This document shows positions 1 through 9,491 of a stretch of DNA of 43,847 nt, piece by piece. The first letter of the stretch is position 1; every line of letters begins with the position of its first letter. Position numbers and translations under genes: made by a program. The notes beneath the pieces were generated by a model. The model saw only the letters and a list, made by a program, of their open reading frames with translations, did not search any database and had not been told where the DNA came from. Source of the DNA: an archaeon (GTDB lineage Archaea > Asgardarchaeota > Heimdallarchaeia > Heimdallarchaeales > Kariarchaeaceae); contig JAJRQD010000216.1 in the NCBI GenBank assembly GCA_024280435.1, positions 1-43,847 on the forward strand. The letters are read 5' to 3'.

Positions 1-2084
1 CCCTCTGATCTTCTTGTCATCACACCAGAATGCCAGTGATAGAGTGAACGACCAGTAGTCAGTACATATGGATACTCAGCATCTGGCATCTCATCAGCCG
101 GTACAAATTCACTAGCTATGAATTTACCCTTTCCTCTTGAGAAACCATTTGTATGCAGAATTTTTGTACCCTCATCTTCAAGTGTCCTGCAGGGCCATGC
201 CAATCCCACCTCATCAATACGTTCATATGTTATTCCACCATAGATTGGTGTACAGGCACGTATCTCCTCCATAATATCTGAAGGTGAATTGTATTTGATA
301 TTGAAACCAAATCTAATCAGAAGATCGTTTATTATCTGCCAATCTGCTCTGCTCTCTCCATTTGGAATAATAGCCTTTCTTACCCGTTGAATTCTTCTTT
401 CTGTATTTGTGAAGGTACCATCCTTCTCTGCAAAGCTCACAGCTGGAAGTAGCACATCTGCAAATTCAGCAGTCTCTGTCATGAACAGATCCTGTACAAT
501 AAGAAAATCAAGATTGGATAAGGCTTTCTTTACTTTGTTAATATCAGGATCTGTTAGAACTGGGTTCTCACCAACTATATACATAGATTTCACAGTACCA
601 TCATAAGCAGCATTCATCATCTCAGTCAGAGTAAGTCCGGGCTTGGAATTAAGACCCTCTACATTCCAGAATTTCTCGAATTTCGCCTTATTCTCAGCTA
701 GGTGAACTTTTTGATAGCCGGTATACACATCTGGCAGTCCACCGAGATCACATGCACCCTGTACATTATTCTGCCCTCTCAGTGGATTTACACCAGTACC
801 CGGCTTACCCACATTTCCAGTCATCATTGCAAGATTTGCCAATCCAGCCACATTGTAGGTACCAGTGAAATGCTGTGTGATACCCATTGCGTATACTATT
901 GCAGCAGTACCAGCCTTTGCATATAATCTTGCTGCATCTCTCACTTTATCCACTGTGACCCCTGCCAATTTACAGAGTAGTTCAATATCCTGATTTAACA
1001 GTGTATTCTTCAGCTCCGAGAAGCCCTCAGTCCTCTCATTGATGAATTCCTCATCGATAAGATGCTCCTCCAGTACTATCTTTAGCATTGCATTGATTAT
1101 TGCAAGGTCTGTGCCGGGTTTGTGCTGGATATATATCTCTGCATACTCTGATAATTCAATCTCTCTTGGATCTGCAACTATCAATTTGGTCTTTCCCTTG
1201 GTAACTGACTGTTTTATCTTTGCACCAATAACGGGATGTGCCTCGGTAGTATTTGAGCCGATTATAAAGATCACCTCTGCATCATTTGTAAGATCCTCAA
1301 TACTGTTGGTCATTGCACCCGAGCCAAAAGTCTTTACAAGACCTGTAACAGTCGATGCATGGCATAATCTAGCACAGTGATCGATATTATTTGTCTTGAA
1401 TACTCCACGAGCCAGTTTATTCATCAGATAATTCTCCTCATTGGTCATCTTTGCAGATGTCAAAAATGTCATGGCATCTCCACCGAATTCACTGTGGATT
1501 GATCTTAATCTACTCTCAATCAGATCATAGGCCTCATTCCATGATGCAGGTACCAATTCTCCATTTTTTCGGATATAAGGTGTGCTTATTCTATCATCAT
1601 GATGGATATAATCCCAGCCGAATTTACCCTTGACACAGGTCATTTTTCCATTAACTGCGGATGATTTCTTTGCATCCACATATACAATTCTGTTCTTATC
1701 CTCATCAACAACCAGCTCTAGTTGACAACCCACGCCACAGTAGGTACACACGGTCATTGTACGCTTCTCATTGTATTCTCTGCCAACATATGGTATCTGT
1801 GAATTTGGGATCAATGCATCTGTTGGACAGACGGTGATACAATTTCCACAGCCCACACAGCCTGCATCTTCAAAGCTGATTGCATTTTTCGGAATTGGAT
1901 ATGGAATGATAGAATTTCGATCAATGGTCATTGCATCACATAATTGTACCTGATCAACTGCCTTCACGCATTTTCCACAGCGTATACACAGATCATAATC
2001 CAATCTGAAGAATTCATTCTTTGTATCATTTGGCAATAATATCTCTACAATTTCTTTTCTTCGGTTTATCTCTCGCCGTCTCAT
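1..2084 (-). CDS. fdhA: Formate dehydrogenase alpha subunit, Cys-type (3' end cut by window)
   Basis: This is the molybdenum- or tungsten-pterin catalytic subunit that oxidises formate (or reduces CO2), passing electrons through Fe-S clusters. My reverse translation from ATG at 2084 gives 694 codons open at the left edge. A ferredoxin-type head (about residues 30-95) carries CIRCGKC and the complete CVGCGNCITVCP. The catalytic domain's own 4Fe-4S site starts CTYCGVGC, and the metal ligand is Cys241 in CARLCHAS, where some homologues have selenocysteine. The visible end, GVMTRRS, is typical of the family, so roughly 100-200 residues are missing. The first ferredoxin motif has Val where the fourth cysteine is expected. 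A TATA-like stretch (tattttatataat on the plus strand, 2099-2111) lies just upstream. The ORF track omits the gene because it has no stop inside the window. Family confidence is high; the electron partner is unknown because neighbouring subunits lie outside. Confidence 0.93.
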   Translation of the reverse strand, partial: MRRREINRRKEIVEILLPNDTKNEFFRLDYDLCIRCGKCVKAVDQVQLCDAMTIDRNSIIPYPIPKNAISFEDAGCVGCGNCITVCPTDALIPNSQIPYVGREYNEKRTMTVCTYCGVGCQLELVVDEDKNRIVYVDAKKSSAVNGKMTCVKGKFGWDYIHHDDRISTPYIRKNGELVPASWNEAYDLIESRLRSIHSEFGGDAMTFLTSAKMTNEENYLMNKLARGVFKTNNIDHCARLCHASTVTGLVKTFGSGAMTNSIEDLTNDAEVIFIIGSNTTEAHPVIGAKIKQSVTKGKTKLIVADPREIELSEYAEIYIQHKPGTDLAIINAMLKIVLEEHLIDEEFINERTEGFSELKNTLLNQDIELLCKLAGVTVDKVRDAARLYAKAGTAAIVYAMGITQHFTGTYNVAGLANLAMMTGNVGKPGTGVNPLRGQNNVQGACDLGGLPDVYTGYQKVHLAENKAKFEKFWNVEGLNSKPGLTLTEMMNAAYDGTVKSMYIVGENPVLTDPDINKVKKALSNLDFLIVQDLFMTETAEFADVLLPAVSFAEKDGTFTNTERRIQRVRKAIIPNGESRADWQIINDLLIRFGFNIKYNSPSDIMEEIRACTPIYGGITYERIDEVGLAWPCRTLEDEGTKILHTNGFSRGKGKFIASEFVPADEMPDAEYPYVLTTGRSLYHWHSGVMTRRSE

Positions 2085-2352
2085 TTATTCTATTCCTGTA
2101 TTTTATATAATTCTTATATAAATTTATCTTTTTTAAGAATATCCATTCAATGATAGAATTATAGGTTGTAATATTGTATAGAGCCATAATCTTTGAAATA
2201 CATTACAAATATCTAATCAGAATTGAAGTAGATTTTTTTTCTTTTAATGTTTTATGACGAACAAAAAACTAGAATTTATTGCAAATAAAATTTGAAATAA
2301 TTGTTATAAAGCAATTTGCAAAGATTGATAAATCTTATATTAATTCGGTTAT

Positions 2353-2857
2353 ATGAATAAAAAATCATTTATCAGAATAATAGAGCCTGAAGATGCAGAA
2401 GGTGTATTAAAAAGAGCATACAAAAGAGTGGGAGGATCAAGAGGTAACATTGCCAATGTACACCAATGTCAGAGCCTCAATCCAAAGGCAATGCTTGCGC
2501 ATCTAGATCTGTATATGTCTTTGATGTATGATAAATCAGAGCTCAGCAGGAAAGAGAGATAATTGCCACTGTGGTTAGTGAATAATTGTGAATATTGTAC
2601 ATCATTATGAAACTTTGAAAGCACATTGGAAGTCCAGGAGAAATTGTAGATGGCAGGTCTTTATCAAGAAGAGAGCTAGCAATTGTGTATCAGAAAGCTT
2701 GTTGTGAACAGAATTAATATGGAAGGTACTGCAGAACAATGGATTCACAGATAAGGGAATACTTGATCTAACAATGATAGTGAGCTACTTTGTGAACAGA
2801 TTGACTCTTGGAGAGCAAGGAACAACGGGATTACAAGTACTGACAATAAAGTATTAG
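2353..2857 (+). pseudogene. Decayed peroxidase-related AhpD/carboxymuconolactone decarboxylase-family gene
   Basis: The 69-residue ORF at 2353-2562 matches the start of alkylhydroperoxidase-like CMD proteins (VGGSRGNIANVHQCQSLNP, AHLDLYMSLMY, ELSRKER). Downstream the homology continues but in shifted frames. I can read REIIATVVSE, then NNCEYCTS, then HYETLKAHWKS, then RRELAIVYQKACCE, then DLTMIVSYF and VNRLTL, ending near a TAG at 2855-2857. The CxxC redox motif of the family is present in the remnant (CEYC) but separated from the N-terminus by a stop and frameshifts. At least three frame changes are needed, which is too many for sequencing error or programmed frameshifting. An intact CMD-family gene sits at 42317-42709 but is a different subfamily, so this is not a simple duplicate. 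Confidence 0.75.
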
Positions 2858-2876
2858 AATAGCTGAAAAAATCAAC

Positions 2877-4070
2877 TCACTTAATCTCAATCAATCTTAG
2901 AAAGCCAAATGCAAAAATAAATCTAATTATCGCAGATGCCATGAATAATTGATCATATCCAACACCAATATCAAGACTAATCAGATAATCAACAAGATTA
3001 CCAAAAATAATAGATCCTGAAAAAGTAGCAATACCAAGTGCCAATGCATGAGTACCAAGGAATAAGCCTCTCTGATCAATCCTGCCAAGTTGCTGGACAG
3101 TATCCAGTGCAATCTCCTTTTGCAATGTCTGATAGTAGCCAAATGTCAATCCCGCAATCATTCTTGCAGGTATCAGATGCACCCAACTAGTAGCAAATGC
3201 AAATGATAGAGGCACCAACCACATCAGATTTCTTGAGAAAAAGAATGACAAACGATATGAACCGATGAATTTCTTAATTCTACCCGTATATCTTGCGGAT
3301 ATACTGAAGCAGATAAATGTGATTGCCCACATGATAGTTACCTGTGATGTGGTGGCCAATTCATTTGTTCTCTTTGGAAATAATGGCCAAGAAGTTGACA
3401 TTGCAAAATTAAATAATGCATCATAGAATACAAATTTTCTGAAACTACTCACTTTCAAAGGTTCTAACAGACTGATCTTTCTCTTGACAACTCTTTTATG
3501 TATCTTGTCTCTTGTAATGAAATACAGAATAATAACTGCAATGGTGGCAAATAAAAAACTACTAGCTGCTGTGATGAATAAGAATTCATATGGATCTGCC
3601 AATGTATCACTTAATAATCCAACCACAAGAAATCCAATACCTCCTAGTAATCCCGAGGTTGCACCTACACGTCCAAGCATCTCTGCTCTCTGTAGATCTG
3701 AGAAAGTATCACCGATAAGTGCATTGAATGCAGGTTGAACTGCTGAGAAGCCAACACTGTAGAAGGCAAACACAACTATTATGAATACAGGTGTTATTGA
3801 TCTCAGAAACATGAAGGATGAGAATGCAGATAATAAAAATCCAAATAACAGTATAATTATTCTTCCGAACCTGTCTGATAATGATCCAAATACATTCTGT
3901 CCACCGAAACTCAGTAAATTTCTGAATGATAACAAGTATCCCTGATCTGATGATGTAGCACCCTGTTGATCTGCATATAGCTGTACAAAAGAGAACAGAA
4001 TTCTTTCTCCAAGTATTTTAAATGAGGAAATCATTGAATAATAACGATACAGGAATTTATCATCCTTCAT
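2877..4070 (-). CDS. Major facilitator superfamily transporter
   Basis: This is a secondary transporter of 397 residues with about 11-12 hydrophobic segments, the usual MFS size. The loop between helices 2 and 3 carries the MFS motif A (GSLSDRFGR, residues 62-70). The second helix group is rich in Gly (ATSGLLGGIGFLVVG), as in helix 5 of drug/sugar antiporter-like members. The substrate cannot be told. It is divergent from the giant surface protein; a TATA-like aataatatagttt element on the minus strand lies within the 70 bp upstream of ATG 4070, so the plus-strand ORF beginning at 4073 would have to share that region. The gene ends 20 bp from the CMD pseudogene, convergent with it. Confidence 0.85.
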   Translation of the reverse strand: MKDDKFLYRYYSMISSFKILGERILFSFVQLYADQQGATSSDQGYLLSFRNLLSFGGQNVFGSLSDRFGRIIILLFGFLLSAFSSFMFLRSITPVFIIVVFAFYSVGFSAVQPAFNALIGDTFSDLQRAEMLGRVGATSGLLGGIGFLVVGLLSDTLADPYEFLFITAASSFLFATIAVIILYFITRDKIHKRVVKRKISLLEPLKVSSFRKFVFYDALFNFAMSTSWPLFPKRTNELATTSQVTIMWAITFICFSISARYTGRIKKFIGSYRLSFFFSRNLMWLVPLSFAFATSWVHLIPARMIAGLTFGYYQTLQKEIALDTVQQLGRIDQRGLFLGTHALALGIATFSGSIIFGNLVDYLISLDIGVGYDQLFMASAIIRFIFAFGFLRLIEIK

Positions 4071-4204
4071 AATTGAATCTACAACAATCTTGTATTAAAC
4101 TATATTATTTGGATAATTCTCTTAATTTACATATTTTTTACTATTCTTTCAGAATTAATCATGAGATAACAGTACCAGAACTGGACTATAATCATTATTT
4201 ATCT

Positions 4205-7200
4205 ATGGATACAGGGCAAGATAATTTTGTCACTGCCGTTTCTAGCAGAGAGACTGCCTTCATACTTGAGGGACGAGGAATTAAATCATACAATTACTGG
4301 TGGAACAAGAGAAAAGCAAAGAGCACATACGATAAACAGGGGATCAAATGGGGTAAACAAATGAGAATTTTACAAATCAAACGATATAATGTCTTCAGAA
4401 ATTTCATTGCACATATGAATGATGCAGATGCCTACTCATTTGAGATAGATGAGGTTTCAAAAGAAACAATATTTCCAATTAATAACGGGATTTCTCTTGA
4501 TGCCACAGGTGATTTTTTTGAGACCGCAATTAGAATACCAATGAAGGATGCCTTACCTTACAGACGAGGATCAATCAATGTTGAATTGAATAATAGCGAT
4601 CCATTTTTATTTTTCAAATTCAATATAAATGAGACATCAGGTGTCAGAATAGTGATTAACAATACTGAATATATTAATTTCAATCAGTTTGTTATAAATA
4701 CAGAGACCTACAATCCTATGTGGGAACCGATTGAATATCTAGATACCTACATGATGCCAATGCCATTTGAGACATTCTTCCCAGTTCAGGAGACTGGCGA
4801 CTATTTTGTCACAGTCGGATTCTATGATGAGTTTGATTATGAAACAGTGGGCGATACTGTGAATCTAAATATCACAATAGAACATTTCAAGCCAGGTGAG
4901 GCCAGAGAGGGTGAGATCTCTGAGATTATCCAATCTGATGCATATAAGAGAATTGTAGAAACACAGCAATACCTTATAGATGCAGGCTATATCAATTACA
5001 CTGATAATACAGTGAATCTTGCAGAGCTTGATGAAAATGATCCAGACTTTGCAAAAGGAATTGGATTATCAATATACTCACTTCTAAAATCAGCAGAGTA
5101 TATTGCCAATGCAGGCAGTCCAGATCAACAACAAATTGATAGTATAATGACCAAATATGCTAATATTGCATATCAACTGATGCAGACAATAAATACTACC
5201 ATGTTAGAGCCAATTTCAAATTTATTCTATTATAGACCATCTGAATCTGGTAATGGAGATTATGTGGCATATCTATCAGATAACGTGTATGTACAGGTAG
5301 CTCTAGGTGAATTATACTGGATGGCGGAAACATATATTCTGGATAAATCAAATCTAATGTTCATTCCTCAGAATATACAGACACAGATGTTGAATTTGAA
5401 TAAAAGAATTCGGGATATGTTCATATACAATAATGAATATGTAGAAGTTATAAAAATATCAAATTATAGTGAAGATGGTGATAGCTCTTTGTTTAATAGT
5501 AATGATTATTCTTCAATCCAATTATCAAACTATGTTTCTCTTGATTCACTGGTACTTATGGCAGAATCTAATTATTGGGCAGGTGAAACTGTTAATATGG
5601 ATAGTATTGTCAGCTTCATCGATTCTAACATGAAAGTAACGAATATATCAGGCCTTACACTGTCAGCCGCAGGAATATATATCTCAGATGTTTACAACGA
5701 TGAGGTATTGATTGATTTTGCAAAATTGGATGATGGAGGTGTATTTACTGATTATACCGCTGAGGCAAAGGATCTAATTAATAATGATGTACAGTTATTG
5801 CCTGCATCACCTGCAATAAATGATGCATTTTATTTTGGTAAACTATCAAGATTTAAGGCGATTATAATTGAGGGTGGAACTAATTCAACAGGAAGTAGCC
5901 TTATTTGGGAATACTGGGATGGCTCAGCTTATCAATCCTTAGTTGTCAGAGATGCTTCACAATCATTCTCAATTGTAAATGATATAATCAGCTTTGATGC
6001 ACCTATAGATTGGCAACAGAATACAGTGGATGGACAGCAGGCCTACTGGGTGAGAGCAAGAGTATCTGTTGCAGGAGGTCAAGCATTGGCTAGTAGAATA
6101 CAGTTGAGAGATGTACTGTATACGCAGGTAAATACTGCAAATCTATTGGATAATGCACTGTATATCTCACATCTAAATACATATGCAAAAGAGAATTATG
6201 CACCAAATTCCATTGCATCAGATATAAGACTCACTCTTGAATTTGCCAGTGATATTGCTGAGAATATGCTTAGTGTATTCAGAGCAGACAATGCAATTGA
6301 TAATTTACTATATAGTAGTGTAGATATAACTGCTGCCAGTGAGAAATTAATCACTGCAATGGATAATGCCATGGCTATTTTTGCACTGAATAGATTAGCA
6401 CTAAATTGGGGTGTTATTGCTCCACTTGGCTCTGGATCCACTATTGTCAGAACATGGAAAATAAGATCAATCAACAGTTTAACTGCAATTAATAATTTAT
6501 TATTTGATCAGAGTACCAACAAATATTTTGCACAATATGATGATGAGACAAATAAATACAATATTGATGATAGTATAATTGCACAGAATCAGGTAGTGGC
6601 AAATCTAGTCATGGCTGCACCAATATCAGATGCATTTCCAGTACAACTTGCCAGTATTACTCAGAGAGATCTATCTGTATTCTCAGAGGGACAATTAACT
6701 ATCGGTCTATCGCAGGTTATTACTACTGGCACTTGGATATTCTTTGATCCATTCAAGCCATTCTCTGTGGATGCCAAGATCACTATAAGCGAGTTTGATT
6801 ATCAGGAAACATTAAATATAGATCTATTATCTAATTTTGGGGCTAATGATGTAATACTGCTAAATTTCTTCTATCCAGTTGAGAAACGAGGATCTTACAA
6901 TATTAAAATAGATCTGTCACTTGAGGGGAATATTCTATTATCAGAGACAATTGAATTAAGAGCATTAGGTAGGCCATTTACAGAGATTACAGAGAGTGAT
7001 CTTGTATTCAAAACAACAGATGACAAATTCACCGGTACATTCTCAGTATTCGATGAGATTGGATTACCATTATCCAGCCTCAGATTAGAAGGGGCTTTAG
7101 GCCAGGAGATTGAGGAATCAATTACAGATCATGGGCAGAAATATATCTCATCTGCAAGATCAGATAGTTCTGGTAAAGTATCAATTACCTATGATGTAAA

Positions 7201-8236
7201 AGATCTGATCAAAGATGGGCTCATAGATAATGATACAATCAATTCATTAGATGGTACATTTGATTTCATAGACACCTTTATGTATCTGAATATAACAAAT
7301 GCAGATTCATTTGATCTTCAGACTACTACCTTCAGAATTCCAGTGCGAATAAAATGGATGTATGCATTCATGAGAATAAGCCCAACTAATCTGGAGATGA
7401 CGCAGGGAACTACTGATAGTTTCACATTCACCGTCACTGCATTGAATCAGGAACAGGATCCTATAAGAAATGCAAGGATAACATACTCTGTACTTGAGAT
7501 CGCAAGTATATCCAATGAGGTATTTACAGATAATGATGGAGAGGCTACAATCACACTTAGAGATGCAGATCTTTTTGCATTGAGCAATCTAGCACTAAGA
7601 AACAATATATTGAATGATGGTGATCTGCAGAGAAGTACTGCCGTATTGTTATTCAATATGACTCATTCTGATTATCAGGATAAAGGAATTGCAAGAGTGT
7701 TGAATATCATACCAAATAATTTGAAAATCATTGCCAATCCAGTGCAGAGTGTTGTCAAGGAGAGAAATGCATTGCAATCTGAGATTGCACCTATTCAGAT
7801 AGAGGTAAGTGTGGAGGATCTATTCTCACGAGTAGTACCTGCATATGTGAATCTGGAATGGGCAAATGACAGTTCTTTTGCAAATCAATTCACAGATCTA
7901 AGCACTATTGGTACGCATGTATCTCCCTATACTTTTGATCTTGATCCTTCCAATCTTCCGGCAGGGGAGTATACCTTGCTTGTGATTGCACAGAAAGAGG
8001 GAATTACCAGCACTGTTGAGATTATCACAACCACAGAGGGCATTGGATTATCTCAGTTAGAATTGTCTATACCTGTTGTGGTACCAAGAACTATTATTGT
8101 GGAGACATCAACAACACAGGATGTACTTATTACTGCAAGCTCAATTTTTATAGCTCTGATGATTGCTCAATCTGGCAATATATTCTCATTTGCTATGAAG
8201 AAGATCAAACCAAAATCAGAAGTGGCCAAAGAGTGA
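4205..8236 (+). CDS. Giant surface-type protein with helical, beta-sandwich and Ig-like parts and a C-terminal membrane anchor
   Basis: No named function is recognised. The open frame runs from 4073 (1387 residues); I prefer ATG 4205 because 4073 is only 3 bp from the divergent MFS start. Numbering from 4073: residues about 280-530 and 690-870 are mostly helical (GLSIYSLLKSAEYIANAG, QNQVVANLVMAA). Between them lies a beta-rich insert with WEYWDGSAYQSL and QQAYWVRARVSVAGG. Around 1100-1190 is an Ig-like domain of the invasin/Big_1 style (TDNDGEATITL), followed by another beta domain (LDPSNLPAGEYTLLVIA). The last 40 residues hold one hydrophobic helix and a basic tail (MKKIKPKSEVAKE), the topology of an outward-facing anchored protein. 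No hydrophobic signal peptide is visible at either start, which is odd. A cell-surface structural or adhesive role is inference. Confidence 0.7.
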   Translation: MDTGQDNFVTAVSSRETAFILEGRGIKSYNYWWNKRKAKSTYDKQGIKWGKQMRILQIKRYNVFRNFIAHMNDADAYSFEIDEVSKETIFPINNGISLDATGDFFETAIRIPMKDALPYRRGSINVELNNSDPFLFFKFNINETSGVRIVINNTEYINFNQFVINTETYNPMWEPIEYLDTYMMPMPFETFFPVQETGDYFVTVGFYDEFDYETVGDTVNLNITIEHFKPGEAREGEISEIIQSDAYKRIVETQQYLIDAGYINYTDNTVNLAELDENDPDFAKGIGLSIYSLLKSAEYIANAGSPDQQQIDSIMTKYANIAYQLMQTINTTMLEPISNLFYYRPSESGNGDYVAYLSDNVYVQVALGELYWMAETYILDKSNLMFIPQNIQTQMLNLNKRIRDMFIYNNEYVEVIKISNYSEDGDSSLFNSNDYSSIQLSNYVSLDSLVLMAESNYWAGETVNMDSIVSFIDSNMKVTNISGLTLSAAGIYISDVYNDEVLIDFAKLDDGGVFTDYTAEAKDLINNDVQLLPASPAINDAFYFGKLSRFKAIIIEGGTNSTGSSLIWEYWDGSAYQSLVVRDASQSFSIVNDIISFDAPIDWQQNTVDGQQAYWVRARVSVAGGQALASRIQLRDVLYTQVNTANLLDNALYISHLNTYAKENYAPNSIASDIRLTLEFASDIAENMLSVFRADNAIDNLLYSSVDITAASEKLITAMDNAMAIFALNRLALNWGVIAPLGSGSTIVRTWKIRSINSLTAINNLLFDQSTNKYFAQYDDETNKYNIDDSIIAQNQVVANLVMAAPISDAFPVQLASITQRDLSVFSEGQLTIGLSQVITTGTWIFFDPFKPFSVDAKITISEFDYQETLNIDLLSNFGANDVILLNFFYPVEKRGSYNIKIDLSLEGNILLSETIELRALGRPFTEITESDLVFKTTDDKFTGTFSVFDEIGLPLSSLRLEGALGQEIEESITDHGQKYISSARSDSSGKVSITYDVKDLIKDGLIDNDTINSLDGTFDFIDTFMYLNITNADSFDLQTTTFRIPVRIKWMYAFMRISPTNLEMTQGTTDSFTFTVTALNQEQDPIRNARITYSVLEIASISNEVFTDNDGEATITLRDADLFALSNLALRNNILNDGDLQRSTAVLLFNMTHSDYQDKGIARVLNIIPNNLKIIANPVQSVVKERNALQSEIAPIQIEVSVEDLFSRVVPAYVNLEWANDSSFANQFTDLSTIGTHVSPYTFDLDPSNLPAGEYTLLVIAQKEGITSTVEIITTTEGIGLSQLELSIPVVVPRTIIVETSTTQDVLITASSIFIALMIAQSGNIFSFAMKKIKPKSEVAKE

Positions 8237-8382
8237 ATTAAACCAGTGATCACACAATATATAAAGTAGAGTATGGGAATAACATATTAAAATTGATGCA
8301 TAATATGAACAATGTTTATTTGAAATTTATTAAACCTATGACTGAGATAAGTAATTTTAATCAAAATAATATCAAGGTTAAA

Positions 8383-9309
8383 TCAGGATAGAAACAGTAT
8401 CTGTATAATATATAATTCAAGTGGTAGTATTGCCAATGCAATAAAAGTAAGAAATACAATAACCTGACTGGTTAGCTCTGTATCTAGATTGAATTTCTCT
8501 GCATACAGGCCATTATACACTGCTGGAGGTGCCACCATCTGAACCAGTATTGGAATTGCGATGATATAATTCAGATTGAATGGAAAGATCAGTAATAGTG
8601 CAAATAATAATGAGATCACGTATCTTGCCATACCTACTCTGAAAAATGATTGCAGATAATCAAAGTTTGGTTTCTTAAGAGAGAAGCCTATTGTCATCAA
8701 TGTTGCGAATATACCCAGCTGAAATATAAAATCAACCACTACCAGTTGAGTTACAGGAATGATTGCCTCTTGTAAAAATAAACGAGCAGGAATTCCAAGG
8801 ACGATTCCCCATATTGGTGGAAATTTGATTATAGACATCAATGCCTCTTTATCCATTTTTATGCCTGATAAATATAATCCCACTGTATTTCTCATGATTA
8901 TAGCAACTGCCAGGAATAAACCAGCAGCACCTAGGCCTTCGGGTGCCAGTGCAAATATCACGGGGAATGGAAAATTCAATCCATTTGAGAATGAGGAGGT
9001 ACATAATTCAGCTGGTTTTGGCGATGGTTGTTTGCTAATTTTTGCAATTACTTTTGGAGTGATAATTCCGATTATTGTAACTAGTAATGCTGCAATAATT
9101 GGAAAAGCCCAATCATTATCATTAAAATCGCCTATTTTCACAAATGATACAAATATAAGCATTGGTGTGAATATATTGATAGTAAAAGTGATAAATTGTT
9201 TTCTGTACTTATTCAATGGTGATTTGATGAATACAAACCCCAAAAATACACCAAGATAGATTATCAATGTTCTGTTAAATATTGCTAGAATTATTGCAAC
9301 GTTACTCAT
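8383..9309 (-). CDS. AEC-family (auxin efflux carrier-like) membrane transporter
   Basis: The 308-residue, very hydrophobic protein has about ten predicted membrane helices and the two-fold organisation of the AEC/Mem_trans family (PF03547). The conserved half-way signature is seen as SFSNGLNFPFPVIFAL (around residues 104-120), and the second half carries MVAPPAVYNGLYAEKF, the crossover region typical of these carriers. Family members move small organic acids such as malate or malonate, or auxin in plants; the substrate here is not evident. It stands alone, divergent from the SDR-repeat gene, with a TATA-like run (minus strand ttataatatataattt) about 15-30 bp upstream of the ATG at 9309. It is convergent with the giant surface protein, leaving a 146-bp gap. 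Confidence 0.85.
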   Translation of the reverse strand: MSNVAIILAIFNRTLIIYLGVFLGFVFIKSPLNKYRKQFITFTINIFTPMLIFVSFVKIGDFNDNDWAFPIIAALLVTIIGIITPKVIAKISKQPSPKPAELCTSSFSNGLNFPFPVIFALAPEGLGAAGLFLAVAIIMRNTVGLYLSGIKMDKEALMSIIKFPPIWGIVLGIPARLFLQEAIIPVTQLVVVDFIFQLGIFATLMTIGFSLKKPNFDYLQSFFRVGMARYVISLLFALLLIFPFNLNYIIAIPILVQMVAPPAVYNGLYAEKFNLDTELTSQVIVFLTFIALAILPLELYIIQILFLS

Positions 9310-9450
9310 AAATTCACTTCAAATTATATATTATAAGAAGTTACACCTCTAGGCTTTATAAAATCGGTATTTATCGTAATCATTGTTTCTAGTTATTTTC
9401 ATTGAAATTAAGCTAGTATAAAAACAGAATTATTATTTGGATGTAATTAA

Positions 9451-9483
9451 ATGAAAATCTTATTATTCAATGAAATTTTATAA
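9451..9483 (+). other. Possible 10-codon upstream ORF before the SDR-repeat gene
   Basis: ATG at 9451 opens MKILLFNEIL and stops at TAA 9481-9483, eight bases before the TTG start of the next gene. A TATA-like gtataaaaac sits at 9416-9425, the expected distance for a leaderless start at 9451. It may be a leader peptide or chance in AT-rich DNA. Confidence 0.2.
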
Positions 9484-9491
9484 GATAATCA

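Noticed and set aside
1039-1953. Plus-strand ORFs (113 aa, 60 aa and others) at the left end
   Set aside because: They are antisense to fdhA, whose motifs are unambiguous.
8759-9259. Plus-strand ORF of 166 aa
   Set aside because: Antisense shadow of the AEC transporter.
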